This document shows, one piece after another, positions 51,727-61,146 of a stretch of 64,000 nucleotides of DNA. Below the pieces are notes generated by a model, which did no database searches, was not told the origin of the DNA, and saw only the letters and a list, made by a program, of their open reading frames with translations. The stretch comes from Gammaproteobacteria bacterium. Its GTDB lineage: Bacteria; Pseudomonadota; Gammaproteobacteria; Nitrosococcales; Methylophagaceae. The DNA lies in assembly GCA_029248745.1 (NCBI GenBank), contig JAQWIT010000008.1, positions 1 to 64,000 on the forward strand, read 5' to 3'. Each line of letters starts with the position of its first letter. The stretch's first letter is position 1. Both the position numbers and the translations under genes were made by a program.

Positions 51727-53451
51727 ATGATAGAAAAGACCCTGATTAAGGGGAAAGATCGTGATTTAGAGTCGAGTATTGCATTTATGCAATCTCAGCT
51801 CATGTCCTTTGGCTTTGAGATTGAAGAAGTCTCATGGCTAAACCCTGTTGAGGGGGTATATTCAGTACATATCCGAGATAAGCACTGCCACACTTTGTTT
51901 ACCAATGGCAAAGGAAGTTCTAAAAAAGCATGTTTGGCAAGTGCCTTAGGTGAGTTTATTGAGCGGTTAAGCTGTAATTATTTCTTTGCAGACTATTACC
52001 TGGGTGACAGTATTGCAGAGGCTTCTTTTGTCCATTACCCCAATGAGCGCTGGTTTCAAGTTGAAGATGGCATACGGCCAGAAGGATTAATGAACAATGC
52101 TTTGTGGGACTATTTTGATCCAGAGCAACAACTTAACCCTGCCGCCTTGTTTGACACGAATTCGGGTTCAGGTGAACGAGGGGTTTGTGCTTTGCCTTAC
52201 GTCCAGTTGTCGACACAAGAGACGACCTATATTCCGGTCAATGTGATTGGTAATATTTTTGTAAGTAATGGCATGTCAGCCGGTAATACGCTCTATGAAG
52301 CGAAAGTACAGGCTTTATCTGAAATTTGTGAGCGTTATGTAAAACGTAAGATCATTGCTGAAGGGATGTGTTTACCAGAGGTTCCGTTAACGGTAATTAA
52401 CCGTTTCCCTGCTATTGCCGAATCGATAAAAGTGATAGAAGATCATGGTTATCACCTAAAGGTTGCTGATGCTTCCCTTGGTGGCATGTATCCGGTTATG
52501 AGTGTGACGTTAATTAACCCGAAAGATGGGTCTGTATTCGCGTCCTTTGGCGCTCACCCTTGTTTTGAAGTCGCCCTTGAGCGGACGGTGACAGAGTTAT
52601 TACAAGGTCGTGGCTTAGACCAAATGGATGTATTTCACCCGCCTATCTTCGATTTGGATGAAGTGGCGGCACCACAAAATATTGAGATGCATTTTATTGA
52701 TTCCAGTGGCTATTTATCGAATGACTTTTTTCGTTCTAAACCGGATCATGATTTTGTTGATTGGGGTTGGGAAGGCACAACAGCAGAGGAATATCACTTT
52801 TTAACGTCTTTGATTCATCAGCAAGGTTATGAGATTTATTGTGCTGAATATGACCATTTATCTGTGCCGGCTTGTCGTATTTTAGTCCCTGGAATGTCAG
52901 ATATTTATCCCGTTGATGAATTAGTTTGGGAAAATAATAATGAAGGGGCGGTGTTTCGTGAACGTTTGTTAATGCTCGCTAGCTTGTTTTCTGAAGCGTG
53001 GCAAACGTTGTTGGATGAATTAGAAGAGGGCGGCTATAACGATCAAACCTTGGTAGCACCGTTTATTGGACTATTGCCCGATGCTGATAGCTTATGGGGA
53101 AGCATTCGTTTAGGTCAAATAAAGGCGATGTTGTGTTTGGCATTACAGGATGAAATGGCGATTGATTGGGTTGACTGGTGTTTGTCTTTGGAAGGGTTAA
53201 GTGAACAACAGCTTAGACATTATCGCTGTGTTAAGGCGTTACTAGACATAAAATGGCATGCAGAACGCGATTATGCAGATTACATTGATGGGCTAGCGCT
53301 ACTTTATGGCGATGAAACTGCAAGGCACGCTTTAGCTGTTGTCACTGGCGAGCGATTATTTGACGGGCTGACAGAAACAGGGCTGTCGCTAGTGGGATTT
53401 GAAAAGCATTTGGGTTTATTAGCGGCTTATGTAAAAAGGCCGATGTCTTAA
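51727..53451 (+). CDS. ycaO: YcaO-type ATP-dependent protein (RimO accessory type)
   Basis: 574 residues from the ATG at 51727; a TTG two codons earlier is the ORF-track start. FTNGKGSSKKACLASALGEFIERLSCNYF holds the YcaO ATP-binding core, with a further EICERYVKRKIIAEG block and a C-terminal helical region. The length matches E. coli YcaO (586), which aids beta-methylthiolation of ribosomal protein S12 by RimO. No leader peptide or cyclodehydratase partner is nearby, so a peptide-natural-product role is unlikely. Confidence 0.9.
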   Translation: MIEKTLIKGKDRDLESSIAFMQSQLMSFGFEIEEVSWLNPVEGVYSVHIRDKHCHTLFTNGKGSSKKACLASALGEFIERLSCNYFFADYYLGDSIAEASFVHYPNERWFQVEDGIRPEGLMNNALWDYFDPEQQLNPAALFDTNSGSGERGVCALPYVQLSTQETTYIPVNVIGNIFVSNGMSAGNTLYEAKVQALSEICERYVKRKIIAEGMCLPEVPLTVINRFPAIAESIKVIEDHGYHLKVADASLGGMYPVMSVTLINPKDGSVFASFGAHPCFEVALERTVTELLQGRGLDQMDVFHPPIFDLDEVAAPQNIEMHFIDSSGYLSNDFFRSKPDHDFVDWGWEGTTAEEYHFLTSLIHQQGYEIYCAEYDHLSVPACRILVPGMSDIYPVDELVWENNNEGAVFRERLLMLASLFSEAWQTLLDELEEGGYNDQTLVAPFIGLLPDADSLWGSIRLGQIKAMLCLALQDEMAIDWVDWCLSLEGLSEQQLRHYRCVKALLDIKWHAERDYADYIDGLALLYGDETARHALAVVTGERLFDGLTETGLSLVGFEKHLGLLAAYVKRPMS

Positions 53452-53495
53452 TGACAATCGGCCTTTATTTTGATGAATGGCAAATGCCGTTAATT

Positions 53496-54014
53496 TTATT
53501 TTAGTTTTGTTCCCCAGCTCGACTCACTTATCCCGGCTAACTTGAGATCGGGGTGACCACTAATGACCCGGTCTATAGTGGGCTCTTCTTTTTGGTTACC
53601 ATCGACTAATAAGATGTGTTTACCTTCATGTAAGAGCTTTTGGAAGGGTGCAAAGTTAACATTGGGTTTTTGAATCCCAATTAAACCGCCTTCCCATGTA
53701 CAAAAGCCCAGTGTGACGATGGATAAAAAGATCAAGGGTAGCCAACCTGCGGCAGTACTCGCCCAGCCGAATAAATACGCTAGGACTAACACGGATAAAG
53801 CCCCAATAACGCCAACGATGGCACCCACTTCTGCTGAATGAACAACATCTTGTTGCTGTAGGGAATTGACCATATGCAAGTGATGGTTTTCTACATCAGC
53901 TGCACTTTCGCTTAATACGTGGATATGTGATTCTTTGATGCCTGCTGACTGGAGCTCTTGTTCGATTTGCTCTAATTCGTCGAGATCATCGGCAATATAA
54001 TAATGTTTAATCAT
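53496..54014 (-). CDS. Membrane protein with central two-helix segment
   Basis: 172 residues. A soluble N-terminal region (residues 1-62, starting IKHYYIADDLDELEQIEQEL, like a short ferredoxin-like/YflT-type fold), two membrane helices (about 65-115 with GAIVGVIGALSVLVLAYLF and WLPLIFLSIVTLGF), then a soluble tail with HEGKHILLVD. It looks like conserved gammaproteobacterial proteins of unknown function. Stands alone between ycaO and the tRNA. Confidence 0.65.
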   Translation of the reverse strand: MIKHYYIADDLDELEQIEQELQSAGIKESHIHVLSESAADVENHHLHMVNSLQQQDVVHSAEVGAIVGVIGALSVLVLAYLFGWASTAAGWLPLIFLSIVTLGFCTWEGGLIGIQKPNVNFAPFQKLLHEGKHILLVDGNQKEEPTIDRVISGHPDLKLAGISESSWGTKLK

Positions 54015-54304
54015 GATACCTACTCCTCAAGTTCTAACAATTTGCAAGATTAAAAGGGAAAACGTACCTAATTACCATTATTCCCCTAAAAATTGATTCT
54101 AGCAACACCGGTGTAAAAAGTTTGTTAGTTGTGTAAATAGGGGAAAGCGTTGCCTTTGTTGTTGATGTCAGAGGAACAGGGCTATTAAAAGAAGGGTTGA
54201 AGGAATAGCTGGGCTGGGGATTAGACAAAATAATGTTTCACGTGGATCATAATTGCTGTATCCTCCTCGCTTCTTGTTAATTGTTCAGAATTAACAGTTA
54301 ATGC
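54015..54304. other. Non-coding region upstream of tRNA-Asp
   Basis: About 290 nt. ORF-track entries here have no coding character. It includes a candidate tRNA promoter (listed separately). No terminator hairpin or repeat was seen. Confidence 0.5.
54236..54264 (+). promoter_or_regulatory. Candidate promoter of the tRNA-Asp gene
   Basis: TTTCAC and TATCCT are separated by exactly 17 nt and followed by a C/T/G-rich stretch (CCTCGC), the kind of discriminator seen at stable-RNA promoters. The expected start is about 35 nt before the mature tRNA. Confidence 0.45.
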
Positions 54305-54381
54305 GGAGCGGTAGTTCAGCTGGTTAGAATGCTGGCCTGTCACGCCGGAGGTCGCGGGTTCGAGTCCCGTCCGCTCCGCCA
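54305..54381 (+). tRNA. tRNA-Asp (anticodon GTC)
   Basis: 77 nt with a complete cloverleaf: acceptor GGAGCGG/CCGCTCC, D arm with GTTCAGCTGGTTAGAA, anticodon loop CTGTCAC with GTC, T arm GCGGGTTCGAGTCCCGT, discriminator G and encoded CCA. It differs only slightly from the E. coli tRNA-Asp sequence I remember. A T-rich tract follows. Confidence 0.98.
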
Positions 54382-54537
54382 TTTCTTTTTACTTCCTGTC
54401 TATGCTATAAATTAACCCAGATTAGGTTTTTGAACCTTTAATACAAGTTCAAAGTGGCTGTTACTTAGGCGACGATGATATAGTGATATCTCTGACCGAG
54501 TTGAAAATGAAAATTAGGTTTAATATGAGGAAGGCAT

Positions 54538-55290
54538 TTAAAGTAATTGAAATTCTATTAAATTAATAGACGGGATATTAAGTGTTTTGATGCTTTCCTT
54601 ATCAAGTTCAGTGTTGTACCCCCAATCGGCAAGTAACAATTGCACTTCTTTTAAATCATGCTCGTCCATTACATTTATCAATGTTGGGAGTCGGTCTTCT
54701 ATAAAAAGAATGGCCCGATCAGGGTGTTCATTTTGTAGCTGCCTCAAGACTTGTTGTTTACTCAGTTGTCGGTCAAGACCATAAATATGTTCTTTCGGGA
54801 TCGAAATGTCATTGGCAGATAAGATTTGCTCAACAAAGCGTTCTTGTTTTGTTGTGATGATGAAACAGTCAGTATTCTTGAACGAGGCTAATTTTTGTTG
54901 AATACCAGGGAAAAGCGGATTCATTGTTAACCAGTTCTTTAAGTCGGTTTCTATCCATTGATCGCGTGTCTTGCCAAAACGGTATTTGAGTTTATCGATA
55001 TTGAGTTGGTCTCGGCGAATGATGCCTTCAAGGCGGTGGGAATACTCAGCTAGTAATGTTTCAGGGCTTACCCCTTCAAAAAGCAACCTGATAATGAGAA
55101 TGGCTTCATAACCTGTTTCTAATGCTGGTCTGACTAGTTTAAATTGTGCGTTGAGTTCTTCCGAAATATTTTCTGGCATTTTAGGCCATAAGTATTCACG
55201 CGCTGCTTTCCATGCTGTGATGCTAGTTTCTAACGCGCTATCGCAGATAACGCCATCGAAATCGAGGGCATAAAGTGGCGGTTTTGACAT
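54538..55290 (-). CDS. HAD-family hydrolase
   Basis: 250 residues. LDFDGVICDS holds the catalytic Asp pair (D10, D12), followed by a helical cap domain. FIITTKQERFVEQIL supplies the motif II Ser/Thr region, and LFIEDRLPTLINV the late acidic motif. Probably a phosphatase of the phosphoglycolate phosphatase-like type. Encoded 6 nt downstream of the DUF3012 lipoprotein gene and probably co-transcribed. Confidence 0.83.
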   Translation of the reverse strand: MSKPPLYALDFDGVICDSALETSITAWKAAREYLWPKMPENISEELNAQFKLVRPALETGYEAILIIRLLFEGVSPETLLAEYSHRLEGIIRRDQLNIDKLKYRFGKTRDQWIETDLKNWLTMNPLFPGIQQKLASFKNTDCFIITTKQERFVEQILSANDISIPKEHIYGLDRQLSKQQVLRQLQNEHPDRAILFIEDRLPTLINVMDEHDLKEVQLLLADWGYNTELDKESIKTLNIPSINLIEFQLL

Positions 55291-55296
55291 TATTTA

Positions 55297-55476
55297 TTAC
55301 GGCAATAGGCAGTGTTTAGCATAGTCAGCCACTTCATTAGCGGTCCATTCGCCCTTGGCTTTATTATCCATAGCCTTACACCATGATTCGCTGCCTACTT
55401 CTGGTGAACAGGCTGTTATAAGTGCCATTAGATATAGGCCAAGGCTGGCCTTAATAATACGTGTTGTTAGTTTCAT
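55297..55476 (-). CDS. DUF3012-like small lipoprotein
   Basis: 59 residues, one short of the ORF-track cutoff. A signal peptide ends in lipobox LITAC (C23). The mature part reads SPEVGSESWCKAMDNKAKG then EWTANEVADYAKHCLL, which matches my memory of the DUF3012 family, including its two cysteines. Function unknown. Starts 15 nt after the glycine-zipper lipoprotein gene, on the same strand. Confidence 0.8.
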   Translation of the reverse strand: MKLTTRIIKASLGLYLMALITACSPEVGSESWCKAMDNKAKGEWTANEVADYAKHCLLP

Positions 55477-55491
55477 ATGATTGTCTTTGAA

Positions 55492-55956
55492 TTATTGGGC
55501 AACGCGGATCTCACCATTGATGGTCATGAGTTTGACTCTATCACCGATATGAAAAGGTCTTTCAGGGTTGTATGCTTGGACAATGGCGATGATTTTATTG
55601 CTAGTGACAAGACGAATGATCAGTTCTTCACCTTGTGACTTAGTTAAGCCTTCTTCAGCAGCAGCACCGGCTAAACCACCAGCAATGGCACCGATAACAG
55701 CGGCTACTTGAGCGCCTTTGCCATCGCCGATAGCACTACCAGCAATCCCACCTACAGCGGCACCAGCAACACTGCCGATAGGAGATTTTGTGCCTTCAAT
55801 GACGACAAGGCGAACATCTTCAATGGTACCAAATTCTACCGTTTGTACCTGGCGAGCATCGTCACGCGAATAACTGTCGCCTTGTAAATTAGTAGCGCAG
55901 GCTGAGAGCAGGAATAAGGGAGCGGTGATAGCGAGAATGTGCATTTTTTTTGTCAT
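55492..55956 (-). CDS. Glycine-zipper (SlyB-like) outer-membrane lipoprotein
   Basis: 154 residues. Lipoprotein signal peptide with LLSAC (C20). Central glycine zipper VAGAAVGGIAGSAIGDGKGA and GAIAGGLAGAAAEEG (about residues 64-105), then a beta-rich tail with FHIGDRVKL. The layout matches SlyB/PcP-type lipoproteins thought to support envelope integrity. Confidence 0.88.
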   Translation of the reverse strand: MTKKMHILAITAPLFLLSACATNLQGDSYSRDDARQVQTVEFGTIEDVRLVVIEGTKSPIGSVAGAAVGGIAGSAIGDGKGAQVAAVIGAIAGGLAGAAAEEGLTKSQGEELIIRLVTSNKIIAIVQAYNPERPFHIGDRVKLMTINGEIRVAQ

Positions 55957-56009
55957 GACAGTGTCCTTTGTTTTTTTAGCTTATAGCTATGACACATGAG
56001 AGTCATTTT

Positions 56010-57287
56010 TTATCCCTTTTGATAGGCAATTTGCCCATTTAGCAGCGTATAGGCAACATCGTAGTCAAAATGCCAACCGTCAAAGGGACTATTCTTACCC
56101 GCGCTGATAAAGTTTTCAGGTTGACATTCAGAGTCGGCTTTTGGGTCAATGATACAGATATCCGCTTTTGCGCCGAGGGATAAATGACCGGCATCAATGC
56201 CTAACACTTGGGCTGGGTTTTGAGTTAAGCATGCAATAGCTTGCTGTAATGGTAGCTCCTCACCTTGCGCCAGTTTTAATGTCAAGGAGAGTAGGCTTTC
56301 TAGGCCTGAGATACCCGGTTCTGTTTCGGCAAAAGGGCCGAGTTTGGCATCATTGTCTAAAGGACGGTGATGAGAACTGATTACTGTGATAATGCCATCT
56401 TTCACTGCTTGTTGTAGTTGTTCGCGATCCCGAGTGCTGCGCAAAGGTGGGATAACGTGACTCTGACTATCGTAATTGCCGATGTCGTGTTCGGTTAGAT
56501 GCAAGTGATATGGGCTCACATCGGCAGTGATGGGTAGTCCTCTGTTTTGGGCATCTTTGATCATGTTAATAGTTTTGCCACTAGAAATACTGTGGAAATG
56601 GGCGTTGACACCAGTTTGCTCGATGAGTGAGAGATCGCGGGCAATGGCAATGGTTTCAGCTGCTTCCGGAATACCGCCTAAGCCAAGTCTTGAGCTTACA
56701 ACACCTTCATGGATGCAGCCTTGTGCTTGTAGCCAGGGATCTGATGCTTTAATAAATAGGGTAAGGTCTAATGTGGCAGCGTATTCCATTGCTCTGCGTA
56801 GAATAAGCGTATTCTTTATGGTTTTGGGACCATTACTTAGTCCGAGACAACCAGCTTGTTTGAGAGCAAGCATTTCACTGAGTAATTCGCCCTGTAAACC
56901 TTGTGTAAGCGCACCAATGGTATGGACATTGGCTTGTCCTGCTCTGGTAACTTGACCTTCGATGAGATCAACTGTTGCAGGGGAATCAATAATGGGGTCA
57001 TGATCAGGTGCGATACATAGTGTCGTTATACCACCTTTAATGGCTGCTTTGGTTTCGCTGGCAATGCTGGCGGTGTTATGTTGACCTCGTTCCCTCAAGC
57101 GGGCGGATAGATCAATTAAACCAGGGCAGATAACAAGGTTGCTAGCATTGATGCTGTGGTCTGAGGTAAAGCCCTCTGGCTGGCGGCCTATGCTGACAAT
57201 ACGGCCTTGATCGATGTAGAGGTTTTGCTTGGCATTAATTTGGTTGCTTGGGTCAATAAGATGGCCATTGATAATGCTGAGCTTCAT
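56010..57287 (-). CDS. pyrC': Dihydroorotase-like subunit, probably catalytically inactive (PyrC')
   Basis: 425 residues with an amidohydrolase fold, but the HxH metal motif expected in PGxIDxHxH reads [14 protein letters not shown], and the late ASDHAPH block reads SSHHRPLD. The missing ligands suggest it cannot bind the zinc centre. Pseudomonas encodes such an inactive PyrC' next to PyrB, needed to assemble aspartate transcarbamoylase. The pyrB gene overlaps its start by 4 nt, supporting that role. Confidence 0.88.
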   Translation of the reverse strand: MKLSIINGHLIDPSNQINAKQNLYIDQGRIVSIGRQPEGFTSDHSINASNLVICPGLIDLSARLRERGQHNTASIASETKAAIKGGITTLCIAPDHDPIIDSPATVDLIEGQVTRAGQANVHTIGALTQGLQGELLSEMLALKQAGCLGLSNGPKTIKNTLILRRAMEYAATLDLTLFIKASDPWLQAQGCIHEGVVSSRLGLGGIPEAAETIAIARDLSLIEQTGVNAHFHSISSGKTINMIKDAQNRGLPITADVSPYHLHLTEHDIGNYDSQSHVIPPLRSTRDREQLQQAVKDGIITVISSHHRPLDNDAKLGPFAETEPGISGLESLLSLTLKLAQGEELPLQQAIACLTQNPAQVLGIDAGHLSLGAKADICIIDPKADSECQPENFISAGKNSPFDGWHFDYDVAYTLLNGQIAYQKG

Positions 57288-58258
57288 GCATTAACCTCTT
57301 GTTGCTCTGAGTGTGAGCCAAGGGTCATGGACATGACGGCCATGCGGACAGCGATGCCGTGAGTAACTTGTTCTAGGATAACCGACTGTGGCCCATCTGC
57401 GACTGCAGAGGCAATTTCAACGCCCCGGTTGATAGGGCCAGGATGCATGACAATGGCATCAGGTTTGGCAAATTTCAGTTTATCTTCTGTTAAGCCATAG
57501 TTTGCAAAATACTCTTGTGCGCTTGGTATTAATGCGCCTTGCATACGTTCGAATTGTAGCCGGAGGGTAATGATGACATCGACATCTTTCAGGCCTGCTG
57601 CCATATTGTGATAAACGTGAACGCCGAGTGTTTGACTATCTGCGGGTAATAGCGTTTTAGGGCCAATAACGCGTATTTCGCCGACACCGAGCGTTGAGAG
57701 TGCTTGAATTTGTGACCGAGCAACCCGGGAATGCAAAATATCGCCAACGATGGCTACCCGTAAATCGGGAAAATGCCCCTTATGGCGGCGAATCGTAAAC
57801 ATATCTAGCATGGCTTGTGTGGGATGAGCATGACACCCATCGCCGGCATTGATGACACTGACATGAGGGGCAACATGTTGTGCAATAAATTCTGCAGCGC
57901 CACTTTGATTATGTCGAACAACAAACATATCGGTGTGCATGGCTTGTAGGTTATGTAGGGTGTCGAGCAAACTTTCACCTTTTGATGTGGCGGAAGTATT
58001 GATATTGAGATTCATGACATCGGCTGATAGTCGCTTGGCGGCCAGTTCAAATGTTGTTCTTGTACGCGTGCTGTTTTCAAAAAACAGATTCATGATGGTT
58101 TTGCCGCGGAGCAATGGGACTTTTTTGACTTGGCGCCCTGAAATACTAGAAAACTGTTCTGCGCGGTCCATAATGTCAGTGAGTAAGTCGCGCTTAAGCC
58201 CTTCGATGGTCAGAAAGTGCTTAAGTTGCCCTGACTCTGTCAGCTGATGACGGCTCAT
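57284..58258 (-). CDS. pyrB: Aspartate carbamoyltransferase catalytic subunit
   Basis: 324 residues. The carbamoyl-phosphate motif [16 protein letters not shown], then [14 protein letters not shown] and [11 protein letters not shown], are diagnostic. It makes carbamoyl aspartate in pyrimidine synthesis. An N-terminal extension of about 12 residues fits the type that pairs with PyrC'. Overlaps pyrR by 4 nt on one side and pyrC' by 4 nt on the other. Confidence 0.96.
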   Translation of the reverse strand: MSRHQLTESGQLKHFLTIEGLKRDLLTDIMDRAEQFSSISGRQVKKVPLLRGKTIMNLFFENSTRTRTTFELAAKRLSADVMNLNINTSATSKGESLLDTLHNLQAMHTDMFVVRHNQSGAAEFIAQHVAPHVSVINAGDGCHAHPTQAMLDMFTIRRHKGHFPDLRVAIVGDILHSRVARSQIQALSTLGVGEIRVIGPKTLLPADSQTLGVHVYHNMAAGLKDVDVIITLRLQFERMQGALIPSAQEYFANYGLTEDKLKFAKPDAIVMHPGPINRGVEIASAVADGPQSVILEQVTHGIAVRMAVMSMTLGSHSEQQEVNA

Positions 58259-58794
58259 GTTGCGCTTCCGTTATCTTTCAACTCGAGTTGGAGGGTGCTG
58301 TAATTAGTGAGCTTGATTTGTTGATTTTGGTTGAGTTCAATGGTTTGGCCTACGATATCGGCTTGTATGGGCAGCTCACGACCGTCGCGCTCAATCAATA
58401 CGGCGAGAGTGACTGCTGCAGGACGGCCATAATCAAAAATTTCATTCAAAGCTGCGCGAACAGTTCTGCCACTATGTAGAACGTCATCGACTAAGAGTAA
58501 TTGGCGGTCATCGACGGCAAAAGGGAGGTCAGAAGGCATCACTTGCGGATGCATACCAATTCGTGTGAAGTCATCTCGGTAGTAGGCAATATTCAATGTG
58601 CCGAGCGTGGCATCAAAAAAATCACTGTCTAATATCTCAGCGAGGGCTTTAGCTATCCATACACCACCACTATGAATACCGATTAATAAAGGTTGTTTGC
58701 CACTCAGGCTGATGCGGATATCATGAGCCATTGCTTTGAGTGTTTGCTCTATGTCGATCTGTTCTATTGGCGTTGTCATTGCTGGTTTAACCAT
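58255..58794 (-). CDS. pyrR: PyrR uracil phosphoribosyltransferase/regulator
   Basis: 179 residues. PRPP-binding motif [20 protein letters not shown] near residue 100 and [17 protein letters not shown] near the start. In Gram-positives it binds pyr mRNA; in pseudomonads the homologue sits with pyrB as here. Its own leader hairpins were not visible. Overlaps ruvX by 19 nt. Confidence 0.93.
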   Translation of the reverse strand: MVKPAMTTPIEQIDIEQTLKAMAHDIRISLSGKQPLLIGIHSGGVWIAKALAEILDSDFFDATLGTLNIAYYRDDFTRIGMHPQVMPSDLPFAVDDRQLLLVDDVLHSGRTVRAALNEIFDYGRPAAVTLAVLIERDGRELPIQADIVGQTIELNQNQQIKLTNYSTLQLELKDNGSAT

Positions 58795-59195
58795 GATTGA
58801 AGAATAAGTTGGGCTGAGATGCGATCAACATCTTCGCGGTTATTAGACTGCATTTTGCTCTGAATGCCAAGTTGATCGAGGGTTTCAAAGGTACTAAGCC
58901 GCTCATCCTGCCATTCGACAGGTAGGTGGAAACGGCCGTTCAGGCGGTTTCCGAAGCGTCTTGCGGCCTGAGTCATTTCTTGTTCTGTACCATCCATATT
59001 AAAGGGAAGGCCGACAATAAGTTGCTGTGGCTGCCATTGATCAATGAGGGCCTGTATTTGACCCCAATTGGGAATACCTTCTCGGGCTTTAATAACTGTT
59101 AAGGGGTTTGCTGAGTGGGTGAGGTCTTGCCCAACAGCGACGCCGATATTTTTCATACCAAAATCGAAACCAAGAAAAGTCCGTACTTGGCTCAT
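58776..59195 (-). CDS. ruvX: Putative Holliday junction resolvase RuvX/YqgF
   Basis: 139 residues. RNase H-like fold: FLGFDFGMKNIGVAVGQ holds the first aspartate, QLIVGLPFNMDGTEQ the middle motif, and EDVDRISAQLIL the last. Also implicated in 16S rRNA maturation. Overlaps the yqgE stop by 4 nt. Confidence 0.95.
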   Translation of the reverse strand: MSQVRTFLGFDFGMKNIGVAVGQDLTHSANPLTVIKAREGIPNWGQIQALIDQWQPQQLIVGLPFNMDGTEQEMTQAARRFGNRLNGRFHLPVEWQDERLSTFETLDQLGIQSKMQSNNREDVDRISAQLILQSWLNQQ

Positions 59196-59758
59196 GCTCG
59201 GCCACTGTCATCTGAGATGAGTAGAATATCAATCCCTAATAGAGAAGCCGCCTGCTGCCATGCATCTTGTCCCTCACTGTGAAATAGGATATCGCTCGTT
59301 GCGGTGACAGTTAGCCAATCATTGTTAAGGATTTCTTGTTCTAACTGTCCAGCTGTCCAGCTGGCATAACCCAGCGTAACTAAAATATTGTTGGGCCCGG
59401 CTTGGTTTGCGATCGTTCTGAGAAGGTCGGTTGAGCTGCTTAAGAAAATGTTATCTGATATGGCGATACTGTTTTCAAGGTCATCTGGCGAGTCGTGAAG
59501 AACCATGCCTTGGTTTTTAGCGACGGGACCGCCGAAGAGGACGGGTATTTTGTTTGCATTAGTGTTGTGATGGGGTATTTCAATGTGGTCGAATAGCTCA
59601 TCGAGCATAATTTTGCTTGGACGGTTGATAATAAAGCCCAACGCACCCTGGTCTGAATGCTCGCATAAATAAATAACCGACTGATGAAACAGAGGGTCGT
59701 TTAATGCCGGCATGGCGATGAGGAAATTGTTTTTGAGCGAGTTCTCGATATCGGCCAT
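59192..59758 (-). CDS. yqgE: YqgE/AlgH-family protein
   Basis: 188 residues. NNFLIAMPALNDPLFHQSVIYLCEH and GALGFIINRPS at the start and LGYASWTAGQLEQEI later are conserved. The biochemical role is unknown; the pairing with ruvX is very widespread. First gene of the yqgE-ruvX-pyrR-pyrB-pyrC' run. Confidence 0.95.
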   Translation of the reverse strand: MADIENSLKNNFLIAMPALNDPLFHQSVIYLCEHSDQGALGFIINRPSKIMLDELFDHIEIPHHNTNANKIPVLFGGPVAKNQGMVLHDSPDDLENSIAISDNIFLSSSTDLLRTIANQAGPNNILVTLGYASWTAGQLEQEILNNDWLTVTATSDILFHSEGQDAWQQAASLLGIDILLISDDSGRA

Positions 59759-59764
59759 GGCTTA

Positions 59765-61138
59765 TTAGAAGAAGGTGATACCGACGGAGAAAAGCCGTTC
59801 GACTTCGGTGATATAGCGCTTATTGATGAGGAACAAAATAACATGGTCCCCTGCCTCAATAACGGTGTCATGGTGTGTAATAACTACATTGTTGCCTCGT
59901 ACAATGGCGCCGATGGTGGTGCCGGGAGGTAATTTGATTTCGCTGATACTTTTACCTACAACGAGAGAAGAGTTTTTGTCTCCATGAGCAATGGCTTCAA
60001 GGGCCTCGGCTGCGCCACGACGCAGGGAATGAACAGCAACAATATCGCCGCGACGGATATGGGCTAGTAAGCTACCAATGGTGGCTTGTTGCGGTGATAA
60101 GGCAATATCAATGCTGCCACTTTCAACGAGGTCAACATAAGCTGCACGATTAATGAGTGAGAGTACTTTTCTTGCGCCTAGCCGTTTCGCCAACATTGCT
60201 GATAGGATATTGGCTTCATCATCGTTGGTGAGTGCACAAAAGAGATCGACATTATCAATGTCTTCTTCAATCAGGAGTTCTTCGTTGGCCACATCGCCGA
60301 GTAAAACGATGCTGTTACTCAGTTCTTCGGATAATGCTTCTGCGCGCTGGGGATTGGCTTCAATAATTTTGACTTGGTAGTCATCTTCTAGTGCCTTAGC
60401 AAGTCTTGCGCCAATGTTACCGCCACCGGCTAAAATAATGCGTTTGTAGGGTTTATCAAGACGACGTAGTTCGCTCATAACAGCTAAGGTGTCTTCTTTA
60501 GCGGCGATAAAGAAGACTTCATCGTCTGCTTCGATAATGGTATCTGCTTGCGGAATTATAGGGCTACCGTCTCTAAAAATAGCAGCAACACGAGTATCTG
60601 TTTTAGGTATGTGTTGGCGGAGTTCTTTCAATGGGCTGCCGACGAGTGGTCCGCCATGGAAGGCCTTGACTGCAACAAGTTGGACTTTGCCATCTGCGAA
60701 ATTGAGGACTTGTAAGGCGTTGGGATGCTCTATTAGACGCTCAATGTAATCTGTGACGATTTGTTCTGGACTAATGAGCATGTCTATAGGTAGCTTTTCT
60801 GGCCCATATAATTCTGTAGCAGACAAATAAGCGCCGTTGCGGATTCGAGCAATTTTGGTGGGAGTCTGGTAGAGGGTATGGCAGATTTGGCAGGCGATCA
60901 TATTGGTTTCATCACTGTTGGTGACAGCGAGGATGAGGTCTGCATCTTCTGCGCCTGCGCGAGCGAGGACATCTGGGTGGGAAGCTTTACCTAGGACAGT
61001 GCGGATATCGTAGTGATCTTGCAGCCGGTCTAATAGTTCACTGCTTTTATCGACAACGGTAATGTCATCATCTTCACGGGCGAGGCTGGCTGCGACTGAT
61101 GAGCCTACTTGACCTGCACCGAGAATAAGAATTTTCAT
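59765..61138 (-). CDS. trkA: Trk potassium transport regulator TrkA
   Basis: 457 residues, with two repeats of RCK_N plus RCK_C. The first Rossmann motif is [16 protein letters not shown] at the N-terminus; the second is [16 protein letters not shown] near residue 235. It binds NAD(H) and gates the TrkH/TrkG potassium channel. Encoded 8 nt downstream of ntrX on the same strand, as in several relatives. Confidence 0.96.
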   Translation of the reverse strand: MKILILGAGQVGSSVAASLAREDDDITVVDKSSELLDRLQDHYDIRTVLGKASHPDVLARAGAEDADLILAVTNSDETNMIACQICHTLYQTPTKIARIRNGAYLSATELYGPEKLPIDMLISPEQIVTDYIERLIEHPNALQVLNFADGKVQLVAVKAFHGGPLVGSPLKELRQHIPKTDTRVAAIFRDGSPIIPQADTIIEADDEVFFIAAKEDTLAVMSELRRLDKPYKRIILAGGGNIGARLAKALEDDYQVKIIEANPQRAEALSEELSNSIVLLGDVANEELLIEEDIDNVDLFCALTNDDEANILSAMLAKRLGARKVLSLINRAAYVDLVESGSIDIALSPQQATIGSLLAHIRRGDIVAVHSLRRGAAEALEAIAHGDKNSSLVVGKSISEIKLPPGTTIGAIVRGNNVVITHHDTVIEAGDHVILFLINKRYITEVERLFSVGITFF

Positions 61139-61146
61139 AGTGTGTC

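Noticed and set aside
51727-53451. YcaO gene as part of a thiazole/oxazole-modified peptide cluster
   Set aside because: Length and blocks match the RimO-accessory YcaO type, and no precursor peptide, dehydrogenase or transporter gene is adjacent.
54034-54228. 64-residue minus-strand ORF upstream of tRNA-Asp
   Set aside because: Low-complexity Ser/Thr/Asn translation, no ribosome binding site, not conserved in pattern; treated as non-coding.
56527-56955. 142-residue plus-strand ORF inside pyrC'
   Set aside because: Shadow of the minus-strand pyrC' gene; Ser/Cys-rich translation typical of antisense frames.
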